From positions 248,001-312,000 of the forward strand of contig CALSFV010000006.1 of assembly GCA_943737045.1 (NCBI GenBank): a stretch of 64,000 bases of DNA, written 5' to 3'. The translations under genes and the position numbers were made by a program. Positions 13,841 through 28,800 of the stretch are shown here, in pieces. The notes beneath the pieces are model-generated. The model saw only the letters and a program-made list of their open reading frames with translations, ran no database searches and was not told the origin of the DNA. Every line of letters begins with the position of its first letter. Positions within the stretch are counted from its first letter, which is position 1. Source of the DNA: Parapristionchus giblindavisi. Its lineage: Eukaryota > Nematoda > Chromadorea > Rhabditida > Diplogasteridae.

Positions 13841-16800
13841 GTAGAAAAATCAATATGAGGAGTGAAGGCCTCATACTTCTCGAAAGACTCGGTCTGAAAC
13901 AATAGATATATAATTAAATCCATTATATTCGTCTTCATCACAAATACAGTATCATTATACGATACAGTACTGAGAGAAGATCAAAGATTAAAATCACAAC
14001 AACACGTAAACATCTTTATTCGATATCGGTCAATCAATAATTCACTGTATTACCTTGTGGAGTTTACATCGCTGTAGACCAATCAATATGAGGAGCGAAG
14101 GCCTCATACTTCTCGAAAGACTCGGTCTGAAACAATAGATATATAATTAAATCCATTATTTTCGTCTTCATCACAAATACAGTATCACAATACGATACAG
14201 TACTGAGAGAAGATCAAAGATTAAAATCACAACAACACGTAAACATCTTTATTCGATATCGGTCAATCAATAATTCACTGCATTACCTTGTGGAGTTTAC
14301 ATCGCTGTAGACCAATCAATATGAGGAGTGAAGGCATCATACTTCTCGAAAGACTCGGTCTGAAACTATAGATATATAATTAAATCCATTATATTCGTCT
14401 TCATCACAAATACAGTATCACAATACGATACAGTACTGAGAGAAGATTTAAGATTAAAATCACAACAACACGTAAACATCTTTATTCGATATCGGTCAAT
14501 CAATAATTCACTGCATTACCTTGTGGAGTTTACATCGCTGTAGACCAATCAATATGAGGAGTGAAGGCATCATACTTCTCGAAAGACTCGGTCTGAAACT
14601 ATAGATATATAATTAAATCCATTATATTCGTCTTCATCACAAATACAGTATCATTATACGATACAGTACTGAGAGAAGATCAAAGATTAAAATCACAACA
14701 ACACGTAAACATCTTTATTCGATATCGGTCAATCAATAATTCACTGTATTACTTTGTGGAGTTTACATCGCTGTAGACCAATCAATATGATGCGTGAAGG
14801 CCTCATACTTCTGGAAAGAATCGGTCTGAAACAATAGATATATAATTAAATCCATTATTTTCGTCTTCATCACAAATACAGTATCATAATACGATACAGT
14901 ACTGAGAGAAGATTTAAGATTATAATCACAACAACACGTAAACATCTTTATTCGATATCGGTCAATCAATAATTCACTGCATTACCTTGTGGAGTTTACA
15001 TCGCTGTAGACCAATCAATATGAGGAGTGAAGGCATCATACTTCTCGAAAGACTCGGTCTGAAACTATAGATATATAATTAAATCCATTATATTCGTCTT
15101 CATCACAAATACAGTATCACAATACGATACAGTACTGAGAGAAGATTTAAGATTAAAATCACAACAACACGTAAACATCTTTATTCGATATCGGTCAATC
15201 AATAATTCACTGCATTACCTTGTGGAGTTTACATCGCTGTAGACCAATCAATATGAGGAGTGAAGGCATCATACTTCTCGAAAGACTCGGTCTGAAACTA
15301 TAGATATATAATTAAATCCATTATATTCGTCTTCATCACAAATACAGTATCATTATACGATACAGTACTGAGAGAAGATCAAAGATTAAAATCACAACAA
15401 CACGTAAACATCTTTATTCGATATCGGTCAATCAATAATTCACTGTATTACTTTGTGGAGTTTACATCGCTGTAGACCAATCAATATGATGCGTGAAGGC
15501 CTCATACTTCTGGAAAGAATCGGTCTGAAACAATAGATATATAATTAAATCCATTATTTTCGTCTTCATCACAAATACAGTATCATAATACGATACAGTA
15601 CTGAGAGAAGATTTAAGATTATAATCACAACAACACGTAAACATCTTTATTCGATATCGGTCAATCAATAATTCACTGCATTACCTTGTGGAGTTTACAT
15701 CGCTGTAGACCAATCAATATGAGGAGTGAAGGCATCATACTTCTCGAAAGACTCGGTCTGAAACTATAGATATATAATTAAATCCATTATATTCGTCTTC
15801 ATCACAAATACAGTATCATTATACGATACAGTACTGAGAGAAGATCAAAGATTAAAATCACAACAACACGTAAACATCTTTATTCGATATCGGTCAATCA
15901 ATAATTCACTGTATTACCTTGTGGAGTTTACATCGCTGTAGACCAATCAATATGAGGTGCGAAGGCCTCATACTTCTCGAAAGACTCGGTCTGAAACAAT
16001 AGATATATAATTAAATCCATTATTTTCGTCTTCATCACAAATACAGTATCATAATACGATACAGTACTGAGAGAAGATCAAAGATTAAAATCACAACAAC
16101 ACGTAAACATCTTTATTCGATATCGGTCAATCAATAATTCACTGTATTACTTTGTGGAGTTTACATCGCTGTAGACCAATCAATATGATGCGTGAAGGCC
16201 TCATACTTCTGGAAAGAATCGGTCTGAAACAATAGATATATAATTAAATCCATTATTTTCGTCTTCATCACAAATACAGTATCATAATACGATACAGTAC
16301 TGAGAGAAGATTTAAGATTAAAATCACAACAACACGTAAACATCTTTATTCGATATCGGTCAATCAATAATTCACTGCATTACCTTGTGGAGTTTACATC
16401 GCTGTAGACCAATCAATATGAGGAGTGAAGGCATCATACTTCTCGAAAGACTCGGTCTGAAACTATAGATATATAATTAAATCCATTATATTCGTCTTCA
16501 TCACAAATACAGTATCATTATACGATACAGTACTGAGAGAAGATCAAAGATTAAAATCACAACAACACGTAAACATCTTTATTCGATATCGGTCAATCAA
16601 TAATTCACTGTATTACTTTGTGGAGTTTACATCGCTGTAGACCAATCAATATGATGCGTGAAGGCCTCATACTTCTGGAAAGAATCGGTCTGAAACAATA
16701 GATATATAATTAAATCCATTATTTTCGTCTTCATCACAAATACAGTATCATAATACGATACAGTACTGAGAGAAGATTTAAGATTATAATCACAACAACA

Positions 16801-19800
16801 CGTAAACATCTTTATTCGATATCGGTCAATCAATAATTCACTGCATTACCTTGTGGAGTTTACATCGCTGTAGACCAATCAATATGAGGAGTGAAGGCAT
16901 CATACTTCTCGAAAGACTCGGTCTGAAACTATAGATATATAATTAAATCCATTATATTCGTCTTCATCACAAATACAGTATCATTATACGATACAGTACT
17001 GAGAGAAGATCAAAGATTAAAATCACAACAACACGTAAACATCTTTATTCGATATCGGTCAATCAATAATTCACTGTATTACCTTGTGGAGTTTACATCG
17101 CTGTAGACCAATCAATATGAGGTGCGAAGGCCTCATACTTCTCGAAAGACTCGGTCTGAAACAATAGATATATAATTAAATCCATTATTTTCGTCTTCAT
17201 CACAAATACAGTATCATAATACGATACAGTACTGAGAGAAGATCAAAGATTAAAATCACAACAACACGTAAACATCTTTATTCGATATCGGTCAATCAAT
17301 AATTCACTGTATTACTTTGTGGAGTTTACATCGCTGTAGACCAATCAATATGATGCGTGAAGGCCTCATACTTCTGGAAAGAATCGGTCTGAAACAATAG
17401 ATATATAATTAAATCCATTATTTTCGTCTTCATCACAAATACAGTATCATAATACGATACAGTACTGAGAGAAGATTTAAGATTAAAATCACAACAACAC
17501 GTAAACATCTTTATTCGATATCGGTCAATCAATAATTCACTGCATTACCTTGTGGAGTTTACATCGCTGTAGAAAAATCAATATGAGGAGTGAAGGCCTC
17601 ATACTTCTCGAAAGACTCGGTCTGAAACAATAGATATATAATTAAATCCATTATATTCGTCTTCATCACAAATACAGTATCATTATACGATACAGTACTG
17701 AGAGAAGATCAAAGATTAAAATCACAACAACACGTAAACATCTTTATTCGATATCGGTCAATCAATAATTCACTGTATTACCTTGTGGAGTTTACATCGC
17801 TGTAGACCAATCAATATGAGGAGCGAAGGCCTCATACTTCTCGAAAGACTCGGTCTGAAACAATAGATATATAATTAAATCCATTATTTTCGTCTTCATC
17901 ACAAATACAGTATCACAATACGATACAGTACTGAGAGAAGATCAAAGATTAAAATCACAACAACACGTAAACATCTTTATTCGATATCGGTCAATCAATA
18001 ATTCACTGTATTACTTTGTGGAGTTTACATCGCTGTAGACCAATCAATATGATGCGTGAAGGCCTCATACTTCTGGAAAGAATCGGTCTGAAACAATAGA
18101 TATATAATTAAATCCATTATTTTCGTCTTCATCACAAATACAGTATCATAATACGATACAGTACTGAGAGAAGATCAAAGATTAAAATCACAACAACACG
18201 TAAACATCTTTATTCGATATCGGTCAATCAATAATTCACTGCATTACCTTGTGGAGTTTACATCGCTGTAGACCAATCAATATGAGGAGTGAAGGCATCA
18301 TACTTCTCGAAAGACTCGGTCTGAAACTATAGATATATAATTAAATCCATTATATTCGTCTTCATCACAAATACAGTATCACAATACGATACAGTACTGA
18401 GAGAAGATTTAAGATTAAAATCACAACAACACGTAAACATCTTTATTCGATATCGGTCAATCAATAATTCACTGCATTACCTTGTGGAGTTTACATCGCT
18501 GTAGACCAATCAATATGAGGAGTGAAGGCATCATACTTCTCGAAAGACTCGGTCTGAAACTATAGATATATAATTAAATCCATTATATTCGTCTTCATCA
18601 CAAATACAGTATCATTATACGATACAGTACTGAGAGAAGATCAAAGATTAAAATCACAACAACACGTAAACATCTTTATTCGATATCGGTCAATCAATAA
18701 TTCACTGTATTACTTTGTGGAGTTTACATCGCTGTAGACCAATCAATATGATGCGTGAAGGCCTCATACTTCTGGAAAGAATCGGTCTGAAACAATAGAT
18801 ATATAATTAAATCCATTATTTTCGTCTTCATCACAAATACAGTATCATAATACGATACAGTACTGAGAGAAGATTTAAGATTATAATCACAACAACACGT
18901 AAACATCTTTATTCGATATCGGTCAATCAATAATTCACTGCATTACCTTGTGGAGTTTACATCGCTGTAGACCAATCAATATGAGGAGTGAAGGCATCAT
19001 ACTTCTCGAAAGACTCGGTCTGAAACTATAGATATATAATTAAATCCATTATATTCGTCTTCATCACAAATACAGTATCATTATACGATACAGTACTGAG
19101 AGAAGATCAAAGATTAAAATCACAACAACACGTAAACATCTTTATTCGATATCGGTCAATCAATAATTCACTGTATTACCTTGTGGAGTTTACATCGCTG
19201 TAGACCAATCAATATGAGGTGCGAAGGCCTCATACTTCTCGAAAGACTCGGTCTGAAACAATAGATATATAATTAAATCCATTATTTTCGTCTTCATCAC
19301 AAATACAGTATCATAATACGATACAGTACTGAGAGAAGATCAAAGATTAAAATCACAACAACACGTAAACATCTTTATTCGATATCGGTCAATCAATAAT
19401 TCACTGTATTACTTTGTGGAGTTTACATCGCTGTAGACCAATCAATATGATGCGTGAAGGCCTCATACTTCTGGAAAGAATCGGTCTGAAACAATAGATA
19501 TATAATTAAATCCATTATTTTCGTCTTCATCACAAATACAGTATCATAATACGATACAGTACTGAGAGAAGATTTAAGATTAAAATCACAACAACACGTA
19601 AACATCTTTATTCGATATCGGTCAATCAATAATTCACTGCATTACCTTGTGGAGTTTACATCGCTGTAGAAAAATCAATATGAGGAGTGAAGGCCTCATA
19701 CTTCTCGAAAGACTCGGTCTGAAACAATAGATATATAATTAAATCCATTATATTCGTCTTCATCACAAATACAGTATCATTATACGATACAGTACTGAGA

Positions 19801-22240
19801 GAAGATCAAAGATTAAAATCACAACAACACGTAAACATCTTTATTCGATATCGGTCAATCAATAATTCACTGTATTACCTTGTGGAGTTTACATCGCTGT
19901 AGACCAATCAATATGAGGAGCGAAGGCCTCATACTTCTCGAAAGACTCGGTCTGAAACAATAGATATATAATTAAATCCATTATTTTCGTCTTCATCACA
20001 AATACAGTATCACAATACGATACAGTACTGAGAGAAGATCAAAGATTAAAATCACAACAACACGTAAACATCTTTATTCGATATCGGTCAATCAATAATT
20101 CACTGTATTACTTTGTGGAGTTTACATCGCTGTAGACCAATCAATATGATGCGTGAAGGCCTCATACTTCTGGAAAGAATCGGTCTGAAACAATAGATAT
20201 ATAATTAAATCCATTATTTTCGTCTTCATCACAAATACAGTATCATAATACGATACAGTACTGAGAGAAGATCAAAGATTAAAATCACAACAACACGTAA
20301 ACATCTTTATTCGATATCGGTCAATCAATAATTCACTGTATTACTTTGTGGAGTTTACATCGCTGTAGACCAATCAATATGATGCGTGAAGGCCTCATAC
20401 TTCTGGAAAGAATCGGTCTGAAACAATAGATATATAATTAAATCCTTTATTTTCGTCTTCATCACAAATACAGTATCATAATACGATACAGTACTGAGAG
20501 AAGATTTAAGATTAAAATCACAACAACATGTAAACATCTTTATTCGATATCGGTCAATCAATAATTCACTGTATTACTTTGTGGAGTTTACATCGCTGTA
20601 GATCAATAAATATGATGCGTGAAGGCCTCATACTTCTCGAAAGACTCGGTCTGAAACTATAGATATATAATTAAATCCATAAATCCATTATATTCGTCTT
20701 CATCACAAATACAGTATCATTATACGATACAGTACTGAGAGAAGATCAAAGATTAAAATCACAACAACACGTAAACATCTTTATTCGATATCGGTCAATC
20801 AATAATTCACTGTATTACCTTGTGGAGTTTACATCGCTGTAGACCAATCAATATGAGGAGCGAAGGCCTCATACTTCTCGAAAGACTCGGTCTGAAACAA
20901 TAGATATATAATTAAATCCATTATTTTCGTCTTCATCACAAATACAGTATCACAATACGATACAGTACTGAGAGAAGATCAAAGATTAAAATCACAACAA
21001 CACGTAAACATCTTTATTCGATATCGGTCAATCAATAATTCACTGTATTACTTTGTGGAGTTTACATCGCTGTAGACCAATCAATATGATGCGTGAAGGC
21101 CTCATACTTCTGGAAAGAATCGGTCTGAAACAATAGATATATAATTAAATCCATTATTTTCGTCTTCATCACAAATACAGTATCATAATACGATACAGTA
21201 CTGAGAGAAGATTTAAGATTAAAATCACAACAACACGTAAACATCTTTATTCGATATCGGTCAATCAATAATTCACTGCATTACCTTGTGGAGTTTACAT
21301 CGCTGTAGAAAAATCAATATGAGGACTGAAGGCCTCATACTTCTCGAAAGACTCGGTCTGAAACAATAGATATATAATTAAATCCATTATATTCGTCTTC
21401 ATCACAAATACAGTATCATTATACGATACAGTACTGAGAGAAGATCAAAGATTAAAATCACAACAACACGTAAACATCTTTATTCGATATCGGTCAATCA
21501 ATAATTCACTGTATTACCTTGTGGAGTTTACATCGCTGTAGACCAATCAATATGAGGAGCGAAGGCCTCATACTTCTCGAAAGACTCGGTCTGAAACAAT
21601 AGATATATAATTAAATCCATTATTTTCGTCTTCATCACAAATACAGTATCACAATACGATACAGTACTGAGAGAAGATCAAAGATTAAAATCACAACAAC
21701 ACGTAAACATCTTTATTCGATATCGGTCAATCAATAATTCACTGTATTACTTTGTGGAGTTTACATCGCTGTAGACCAATCAATATGATGCGTGAAGGCC
21801 TCATACTTCTGGAAAGAATCGGTCTGAAACAATAGATATATAATTAAATCCATTATTTTCGTCTTCATCACAAATACAGTATCATAATACGATACAGTAC
21901 TGAGAGAAGATCAAAGATTAAAATCACAACAACACGTAAACATCTTTATTCGATATCGGTCAATCAATAATTCACTGTATTACTTTGTGGAGTTTACATC
22001 GCTGTAGACCAATCAATATGATGCGTGAAGGCCTCATACTTCTGGAAAGAATCGGTCTGAAACAATAGATATATAATTAAATCCTTTATTTTCGTCTTCA
22101 TCACAAATACAGCATCATAATACGATACAGTACTGAGAGAAGATTTAAGATTAAAATCACAACAACACGTAAACATCTTTATTCGATATCGGTCAATCAA
22201 TAATTCACTGTATTACTTTGTGGAGTTTACATCGCTGTAG
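13841..22240 (+). repeat. Nested segmental duplications tagged by GTAGAAAAATC
   Basis: The private variant GTAGAAAAATC (elsewhere GTAGACCAATC) occurs at 13841, 17569, 19666 and 21305. Spacings are 3728 bp (16 monomers), 2097 bp (9 monomers) and 1639 bp (7 monomers plus 8). After each tag the next monomers carry GAGGAGCGAAGG and then ATCACAATACG in the same order. The 13.8 and 17.5 kb copies soon fall out of step by one monomer. Confidence 0.75.
20673..20688 (+). repeat. 8-bp tandem duplication inside a monomer
   Basis: AAATCCAT is present twice in tandem, making a 241-bp monomer. It accounts for the extra 8 bp in the 1639-bp spacing between 19666 and 21305, and I see it only here. It looks like a replication-slippage event younger than the surrounding block. 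Confidence 0.9.
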
Positions 22241-25200
22241 ACCAATCAATATGAGGAGTGAAGGCCTCATACTTCTCGAAAGACTCGGTCTGAAACTATA
22301 GATATATAATTAAATCCATTATATTCGTCTTCATCACAAATACAGTATCATTATACGATACAGTACTGAGAGAAGATCAAAGATTAAAATCACAACAACA
22401 CGTAAACATCTTTATTCGATATCGGTCAATCAATAATTCACTGCATTACCTTGTGGAGTTTACATCGCTGTAGACCAATCAATATGAGGAGTGAAGGCCT
22501 CATACTTCTGGAAAGAATCGGTCTGAAACAATAGATATATAATTAAATCCATTATTTTCGTCTTCATCACAAATACAGTATCATAATACGATACAGTACT
22601 GAGAGAAGATCAAAGATTAAAATCACAACAACACGTAAACATCTTTATTCGATATCGGTCAATCAATAATTCACTGTATTACTTTGTGGAGTTTACATCG
22701 CTGTAGACCAATCAATATGATGCGTGAAGGCCTCATACTTCTGGAAAGAATCGGTCTGAAACAATAGATATATAATTAAATCCATTATTTTCGTCTTCAT
22801 CACAAATACAGTATCATAATACAATACAGTACTGAGAGAAGATTTAAGATTAAAATCACAACAACACGTAAACATCTTTATTCGATATCGGTCAATCAAT
22901 AATTCACTGCATTACCTTGTGGAGTTTACATCGCTGTAGACCAATCAATATGAGGAGTGAAGGCCTCATACTTCTCGAAAGACTCGGTCTGAAACTATAG
23001 ATATATAATTAAATCCATTATATTCGTCTTCATCACAAATACAGTATCATTATACGATACAGTACTGAGAGAAGATCAAAGATTAAAATCACAACAACAC
23101 GTAAACATCTTTATTCGATATCGGTCAATCAATAATTCACTGTATTACTTTGTGGAGTTTACATCGCTGTAGACCAATCAATATGATGCGTGAAGGCCTC
23201 ATACTTCTGGAAAGAATCGGTCTGAAACAATAGATATATAATTAAATCCATTATTTTCGTCTTCATCACAAATACAGTATCATAATACAATACAGTACTG
23301 AGAGAAGATTTAAGATTAAAATCACAACAACACGTAAACATCTTTATTCGATATCGGTCAATCAATAATTCACTGCATTACCTTGTGGAGTTTACATCGC
23401 TGTAGACCAATCAATATGAGGAGTGAAGGCCTCATACTTCTCGAAAGACTCGGTCTGAAACTATAGATATATAATTAAATCCATTATATTCGTCTTCATC
23501 ACAAATACAGTATCATTATACGATACAGTACTGAGAGAAGATCAAAGATTAAAATCACAACAACACGTAAACATCTTTATTCGATATCGGTCAATCAATA
23601 ATTCACTGTATTACTTTGTGGAGTTTGCATCGCTGTAGACCAATCAATATGAGGAGTGAAGGCCTCATACTTCTCGAAAGACTCGGTCTGAAACTATAGA
23701 TATATAATTAAATCCATTATATTCGTCTTCATCACAAATACAGTATCATTATACGATACAGTACTGAGAGAAGGTTTAAGATTAAAATCACAACAACACG
23801 TAAACATCTTTATTCGATATCGGTCAATCAATAATTCACTGCAATAACTTGTGGAGTTTACATCGCTGTAGACCAATCAATATGAGGAGTGAAGGCCTCA
23901 TGCTTCTCGAAAGACTCAGTCTGAAACAATAGATATATAATTAAATCCATTATTTTCGTCTTCATCACAAATACAGTATCATAATACAATACAGTACTGA
24001 GAGAAGATTTAAGATTAAAATCACAACAACACGTAAACATCTTTATTCGATATCGGTCAATCAATAATTCACTGCATTACCTTGTGGAGTTTACATCGCT
24101 GTAGACCAATCAATATGAGGAGTGAAGGCCTCATACTTCTCGAAAGACTCGGTCTGAAACTATAGATATATAATTAAATCCATTATATTCGTCTTCATCA
24201 CAAATACAGTATCATTATACGATACAGTACTGAGAGAAGATCAAAGATTAAAATCACAACAACACGTAAACATCTTTATTCGATATCGGTCAATCAATAA
24301 TTCACTGTATTACTTTGTGGAGTTTACATCGCTGTAGACCAATCAATATGAGGAGTGAAGGCCTCATACTTCTCGAAAGACTCGGTCTGAAACTATAGAT
24401 ATATAATTAAATCCATTATATTCGTCTTCATCACAAATACAGTATCATTATACGATACAGTACTGAGAGAAGGTTTAAGATTAAAATCACAACAACACGT
24501 AAACATCTTTATTCGATATCGGTCAATCAATAATTCACTGCATTAACTTGTGGAGTTTACATCGCTGTAGACCAATCAATATGAGGAGTGAAGGCCTCAT
24601 ACTTCTCGAAAGACTCGGTCTGAAACTATAGATATATAATTAAATCCATTATATTCATCTTCATCACAAATACAGTATCATTATACGATACAGTACTGAG
24701 AGAAGATCAAAGATTAAAATCACAACAACACGTAAACATCTTTATTCGATATCGGTCAATCAATAATTCACTGCATTACTTGTGGAGTTTACATCGCTGT
24801 AGACCAATCAATATGATGCGTGAAGGCCTCATACTTCTGGAAAGAATCGGTCTGAAACAATAGATATATAATTAAATCCATTATTTTCGTCTTCATCACA
24901 AATACAGTATCATAATACGATACAGTACTGAGAGAAGATCAAAGATTAAAATCACAACAACACGTAAACATCTTTATTCGATATCGGTCAATCAATAATT
25001 CACTGTATTACTTTGTGGAGTTTACATCGCTGTAGACCAATCAATATGATGCGTGAAGGCCTCATACTTCTGGAAAGAATCGGTCTGAAACAATAGATAT
25101 ATAATTAAATCCATTATTTTCGTCTTCATCACAAATACAGTATCATAATACGATACAGTACTGAGAGAAGATCAAAGATTAAAATCACAACAACACGTAA

Positions 25201-25899
25201 ACATCTTTATTCGATATCGGTCAATCAATAAGTCACTGCATTACCTTGTGGAGTTTACATCGCTGTAGACCAATCAATATGAGGAGTGAAGGCCTCATAC
25301 TTCTCGAAAGACTCGGTCTGAAACTATAGATATATAATTAAATCCATTATATTCGTCTTCATCACAAATACAGTATCATTAAACGATACAGTACTGAGAG
25401 AAGATCAAAGATTAAAATCACAACAACACGTAAACATCTTTATTCGATATCGGTCAATCAATAATTCACTGTATTACCTTGTGGAGTTTACATCGCTGTA
25501 GACCAATCAATATGAGGAGTGAAGGCCTCATACTTCTGGAAAGAATCGGTCTGAAACAATAGATATATAATTAAATCCATTATTTTCGTCTTCATCACAA
25601 ATACAGTATCATAATACGATACAGTACTGAGAGAAGATTTAAGATTAAAATCACAACAACACGTAAACATCTTTATTCGATATCGGTCAATCAATAATTC
25701 ACTGCATTACCTTGTGGAGTTTACATCGCTGTAGACCAATCAATATGAGGAGTGAAGGCCTCATACTTCTCGAAAGACTCGGTCTGAAACTATAGATATA
25801 TAATTAAATCCATTATATTCGTCTTCATCACAAATACAGTATCATAATACGATACAGTACTGAGAGAAGATCAAAGATTAAAATCACAACAACACGTAA

Positions 25900-28800
25900 A
25901 CATCTTTATTCGATATCGGTCAATCAATAATTCACTGCATTACTTGTGGAGTTTACATCGCTGTAGACCAATCAATATGATGCGTGAAGGCCTCATACTT
26001 CTGGAAAGAATCGGTCTGAAACAATAGATATATAATTAAATCCATTATTTTCGTCTTCATCACAAATACAGTATCATAATACGATACAGTACTGAGAGAA
26101 GATCAAAGATTAAAATCACAACAACACGTAAACATCTTTATTCGATATCGGTCAATCAATAATTCACTGTATTACTTTGTGGAGTTTACATCGCTGTAGA
26201 CCAATCAATATGATGCGTGAAGGCCTCATACTTCTGGAAAGAATCGGTCTGAAACAATAGATATATAATTAAATCCATTATTTTCGTCTTCATCACAAAT
26301 ACAGTATCATAATACGATACAGTACTGAGAGAAGATTTAAGATTAAAATCACAACAACACGTAAACATCTTTATTGGATATCGGTCAATCAATAATTCAC
26401 TGCATTACCTTGTGGAGTTTACATCGCTGTAGACCAATCAATATGAGGAGTGAAGGCCTCATACTTCTCGAAAGACTCGGTCTGAAACTATAGATATATA
26501 ATTAAATCCATTATATTCGTCTTCATCACAAATACAGTATCATTATACGATACAGTACTGAGAGAAGATCAAAGATTAAAATCACAACAACACGTAAACA
26601 TCTTTATTCGATATCGGTCAATCAATAATTCACTGCATTACCTTGTGGAGTTTACATCGCTGTAGACCAATCAATATGAGGAGTGAAGGCCTCATACTTC
26701 TCGAAAGACTCGGTCTGAAACTATAGATATATAATTAAATCCATTATATTCGTCTTCATCACAAATACAGTATCATTATACGATACAGTACTGAGAGAAG
26801 ATCAAAGATTAAAATCACAACAACACGTAAACATCTTTATTCGATATCGGTCAATCATTAATTCACTGTATTACCTTGTGGAGTTTACATCGCTGTAGAC
26901 CAATCAATATGAGGAGTGAAGGCCTCATACTTCTGGAAAGAATCGGTCTGAAACAATAGATATATAATTAAATCCATTATTTTCGTCTTCATCACAAATA
27001 CAGTATCAGAATACGATACAGTACTGAGAGAAGATTTAAGATTAAAATCACAACAACACGTAAACATCTTTATTCGATATCGGTCAATCAATAATTCACT
27101 GCATTACCTTGTGGAGTTTACATCGCTGTAGACCAATCAATATGAGGAGTGAAGGCCTCATACTTCTCGAAAGACTCGGTCTGAAACTATAGATATATAA
27201 TTAAATCCATTATATTCGTCTTCATCACAAATACAGTATCATTATACGATACAGTACTGAGAGAAGATCAAAGATTAAAATCACAACAACACGTAAACAT
27301 CTTTATTCGATATCGGTCAATCAATAATTCACTGTATTACTTTGTGGAGTTTACATCGCTGTAGACCAATCAATATGATGCGTGAAGGCCTCATACTTCT
27401 GGAAAGAATCGGTCTGAAACAATAGATATATAATTAAATCCATTATTTTCGTCTTCATCACAAATACAGTATCATAATACGATACAGTACTGAGAGAAGA
27501 TTTAAGATTAAAATCACAACAACACGTAAACATCTTTATTCGATATCGGTCAATCAATAATTCACTGCATTACCTTGTGGAGTTTACATCGCTGTAGACC
27601 AATCAATATGAGGAGTGAAGGCCTCATACTTCTCGAAAGACTCGGTCTGAAACTATAGATATATAATTATATCCATTATATTCGTCTTCATCACAAATAC
27701 AGTATCATTATACGATACAGTACTGAGAGAAGATCAAAGATTAAAATCACAACAACACGTAAACATCTTTATTCGATATCGGTCAATCAATAATTCACTG
27801 TATTACTTTGTGGAGTTTACATCGCTGTAGACCAATCAATATGATGCGTGAAGGCCTCATACTTCTGGAAAGAATCGGTCTGAAACAATAGATATATAAT
27901 TAAATCCATTATTTTCGTCTTCATCACAAATACAGTATCATAATACGATACAGTACTGAGAGAAGATCAAAGATTAAAATCACAACAACACGTAAACATC
28001 TTTATTCGATATCGGTCAATCAATAATTCACTGCATTACCTTGTGGAGTTTACATCGCTGTAGACCAATCAATATGAGGAGTGAAGGCCTCATACTTCTC
28101 GAAAGACTCGGTCTGAAACTATAGATATATAATTAAATCCATTATATTCGTCTTCATCACAAATACAGTATCATTATACGATACAGTACTGAGAGAAGAT
28201 CAAAGATTAAAATCACAACAACACGTAAACATCTTTATTCGATATCGGTCAATCAATAATTCACTGTATTACCTTGTGGAGTTTACATCGCTGTAGACCA
28301 ATCAATATGAGGAGTGAAGGCCTCATACTTCTGGAAAGAATCGGTCTGAAACAATAGATATATAATTAAATCCATTATTTTCGTCTTCATCACAAATACA
28401 GTACCATAATACGATACAGTACTGAGAGAAGATTTAAGATTAAAATCACAACAACACGTAAACATCTTTATTCGATATCGGTCAATCAATAATTCACTGC
28501 ATTACCTTGTGGAGTTTACATCGCTGTAGACCAATCAATATGAGGAGTGAAGGCCTCATACTTCTCGAAAGACTCGGTCTGAAACTATAGATATATAATT
28601 AAATCCATTATATTCGTCTTCATCACAAATACAGTATCATAATACGATACAGTACTGAGAGAAGATCAAAGATTAAAATCACAACAACACGTAAACATCT
28701 TTATTCGATATCGGTCAATCAATAATTCACTGCATTACTTGTGGAGTTTACATCGCTGTAGACCAATCAATATGATGCGTGAAGGCCTCATACTTCTGGA